Origin: Candidatus Gastranaerophilales bacterium
Lineage (GTDB): Bacteria > Cyanobacteriota > Vampirovibrionia > Gastranaerophilales > JAILCC01
Length of the DNA stretch: 5,988 nucleotides
Direction of reading: 5' to 3'
NCBI GenBank assembly: GCA_024408745.1
Contig: JAKSUS010000075.1
Location: 1 to 5,988 of the forward strand
Position 1 is the stretch's first letter. Each line of letters begins with the position of its first letter. Of the stretch, positions 5,603 to 5,988 are shown one piece after another. The notes below the pieces were generated by a model. That model saw nothing but the letters and a program-made list of their open reading frames with translations, was not told where the DNA came from and did no database searches. A program made the position numbers and the translations under genes.

Positions 5603-5988
5603 CTAAAATCCTGTAACTGTACTTAAATTATTGGTTTGTGGTTCATTATGCTCAACTGTTTTTGCATTAACATGATTTACTTCCAAAACATTTTTTGCTT
5701 TGTCAAAATCTGCAGTTGATGAAACCTTTGTATCAACAGAATAATAAGATTTTACATTTTCTAATTTATTTTCAAGTTCTATATTTTCATAATTTAATTC
5801 ACTTATTTTGCTGTGTAAATTTGAAAGTTTTGTTTCGCTTAAAGAAACTATTGTATAAACAGAAACGAAAGCAAATGCAAAAATTCCGCAACAAATAAGC
5901 ATTGTGATATTTATAGCAAGTCCGATATTTTCCGGCGATGTTTTTTTATTTGTTTTTTTATTTGTGTTTTCTTTTTTTATCGGTGATG
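5603..5988 (-). CDS. ftsL: FtsL-like cell division protein, start outside the window
   Basis: The frame is open from its stop at 5605-5603 to the right edge, giving 127 visible residues. It starts with a Lys/Asn/Thr-rich cytoplasmic segment (SPIKKENTNKKTNKKTSPEN). One membrane helix follows (about visible residues 21-48, LAINITMLICCGIFAFAF onward). Then comes a coiled-coil-like stretch (ETKLSNLHSKISELNYENIE, continuing LENKLENVKSYY) and a low-complexity tail. This is the bitopic FtsL/DivIC layout. FtsL works with FtsB and FtsQ to activate FtsW-FtsI at the septum. FtsL sequences are very divergent, so the name rests on topology and on position directly before ftsI. The first ATG (5902-5900) lies inside the membrane helix and has no SD. 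No ATG, GTG or TTG occurs in frame between it and the edge, so the true start is beyond 5988. Confidence 0.68.
   Translation of the reverse strand, partial: SPIKKENTNKKTNKKTSPENIGLAINITMLICCGIFAFAFVSVYTIVSLSETKLSNLHSKISELNYENIELENKLENVKSYYSVDTKVSSTADFDKAKNVLEVNHVNAKTVEHNEPQTNNLSTVTGF
5939..5965 (-). repeat. 12-base tandem repeat coding for (T-N-K-K) in the FtsL-like N-terminus
   Basis: The unit ACAAATAAAAAA is present 2.25 times on the minus strand and is a whole number of codons, giving T-N-K-K-T-N-K-K-T. It adds positive charge to the cytoplasmic side of the membrane helix, fitting positive-inside topology. Each unit carries a run of seven A residues, so the stretch could vary in length between strains. 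Confidence 0.75.

Noticed and set aside
5695..5898. Plus-strand open frame opposite the FtsL-like gene
   Set aside because: It is antisense to the coiled-coil and membrane segment and has a low-complexity translation with no independent support.

Overview
The window is AT-rich, and every gene I can support lies on the minus strand, so it reads from right to left. The organism is most likely a flagellated, diderm-type bacterium with meso-diaminopimelate peptidoglycan. Remembered motif patterns in the cell-wall genes look cyanobacterial: MurE has HTTPQ, TNLTQDHLDYH, GGDRDATKRPKMG and TSDNPRSEDPQ, and the transpeptidase has GWPIENYD followed by EHSSNVG. True cyanobacteria lack flagella, so low GC plus flagellar genes points to the non-photosynthetic sister lineage (Melainabacteria/Vampirovibrionia, for example Gastranaerophilales). 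This assignment is inference.

Right part (5988 down to 2372): a piece of the division and cell wall (dcw) cluster in classical order. It holds an ftsL-like gene whose start lies outside the window, ftsI (septal peptidoglycan transpeptidase) and murE (UDP-MurNAc-tripeptide synthetase). Gaps are 11 and 10 bases, and each upstream stop codon lies in the next gene's Shine-Dalgarno (SD) sequence.

Middle (2371 down to 2281): a 91-base gap, the only sizeable non-coding stretch. It holds candidate sigma70-type and SigD/sigma28-type promoters and a strong ribosome binding site.

Left part (2280 down to 1): a flagellar basal-body block. It holds a C-ring protein with an apparently tandem pair of SpoA domains, a small FliO-like membrane protein, FliP, and the first 31 codons of FliQ. 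FliP and FliQ form the core of the export gate, FliO helps assemble FliP, and the SpoA protein belongs to the switch/sorting platform at the cytoplasmic face.

The most striking observation is inside the SpoA gene. A near-perfect SD (TAAGGAGG, 1507-1500) sits 8 bases before an in-frame GTG at 1491-1489. It would start a separate 104-residue, FliN-sized protein made only of the second SpoA domain and its tail. This matches the internal-start arrangement known for SctQ proteins of non-flagellar type III secretion systems (SpaO, Spa33, YscQ). It would let one gene supply both a FliM-like and a FliN-like C-ring subunit.
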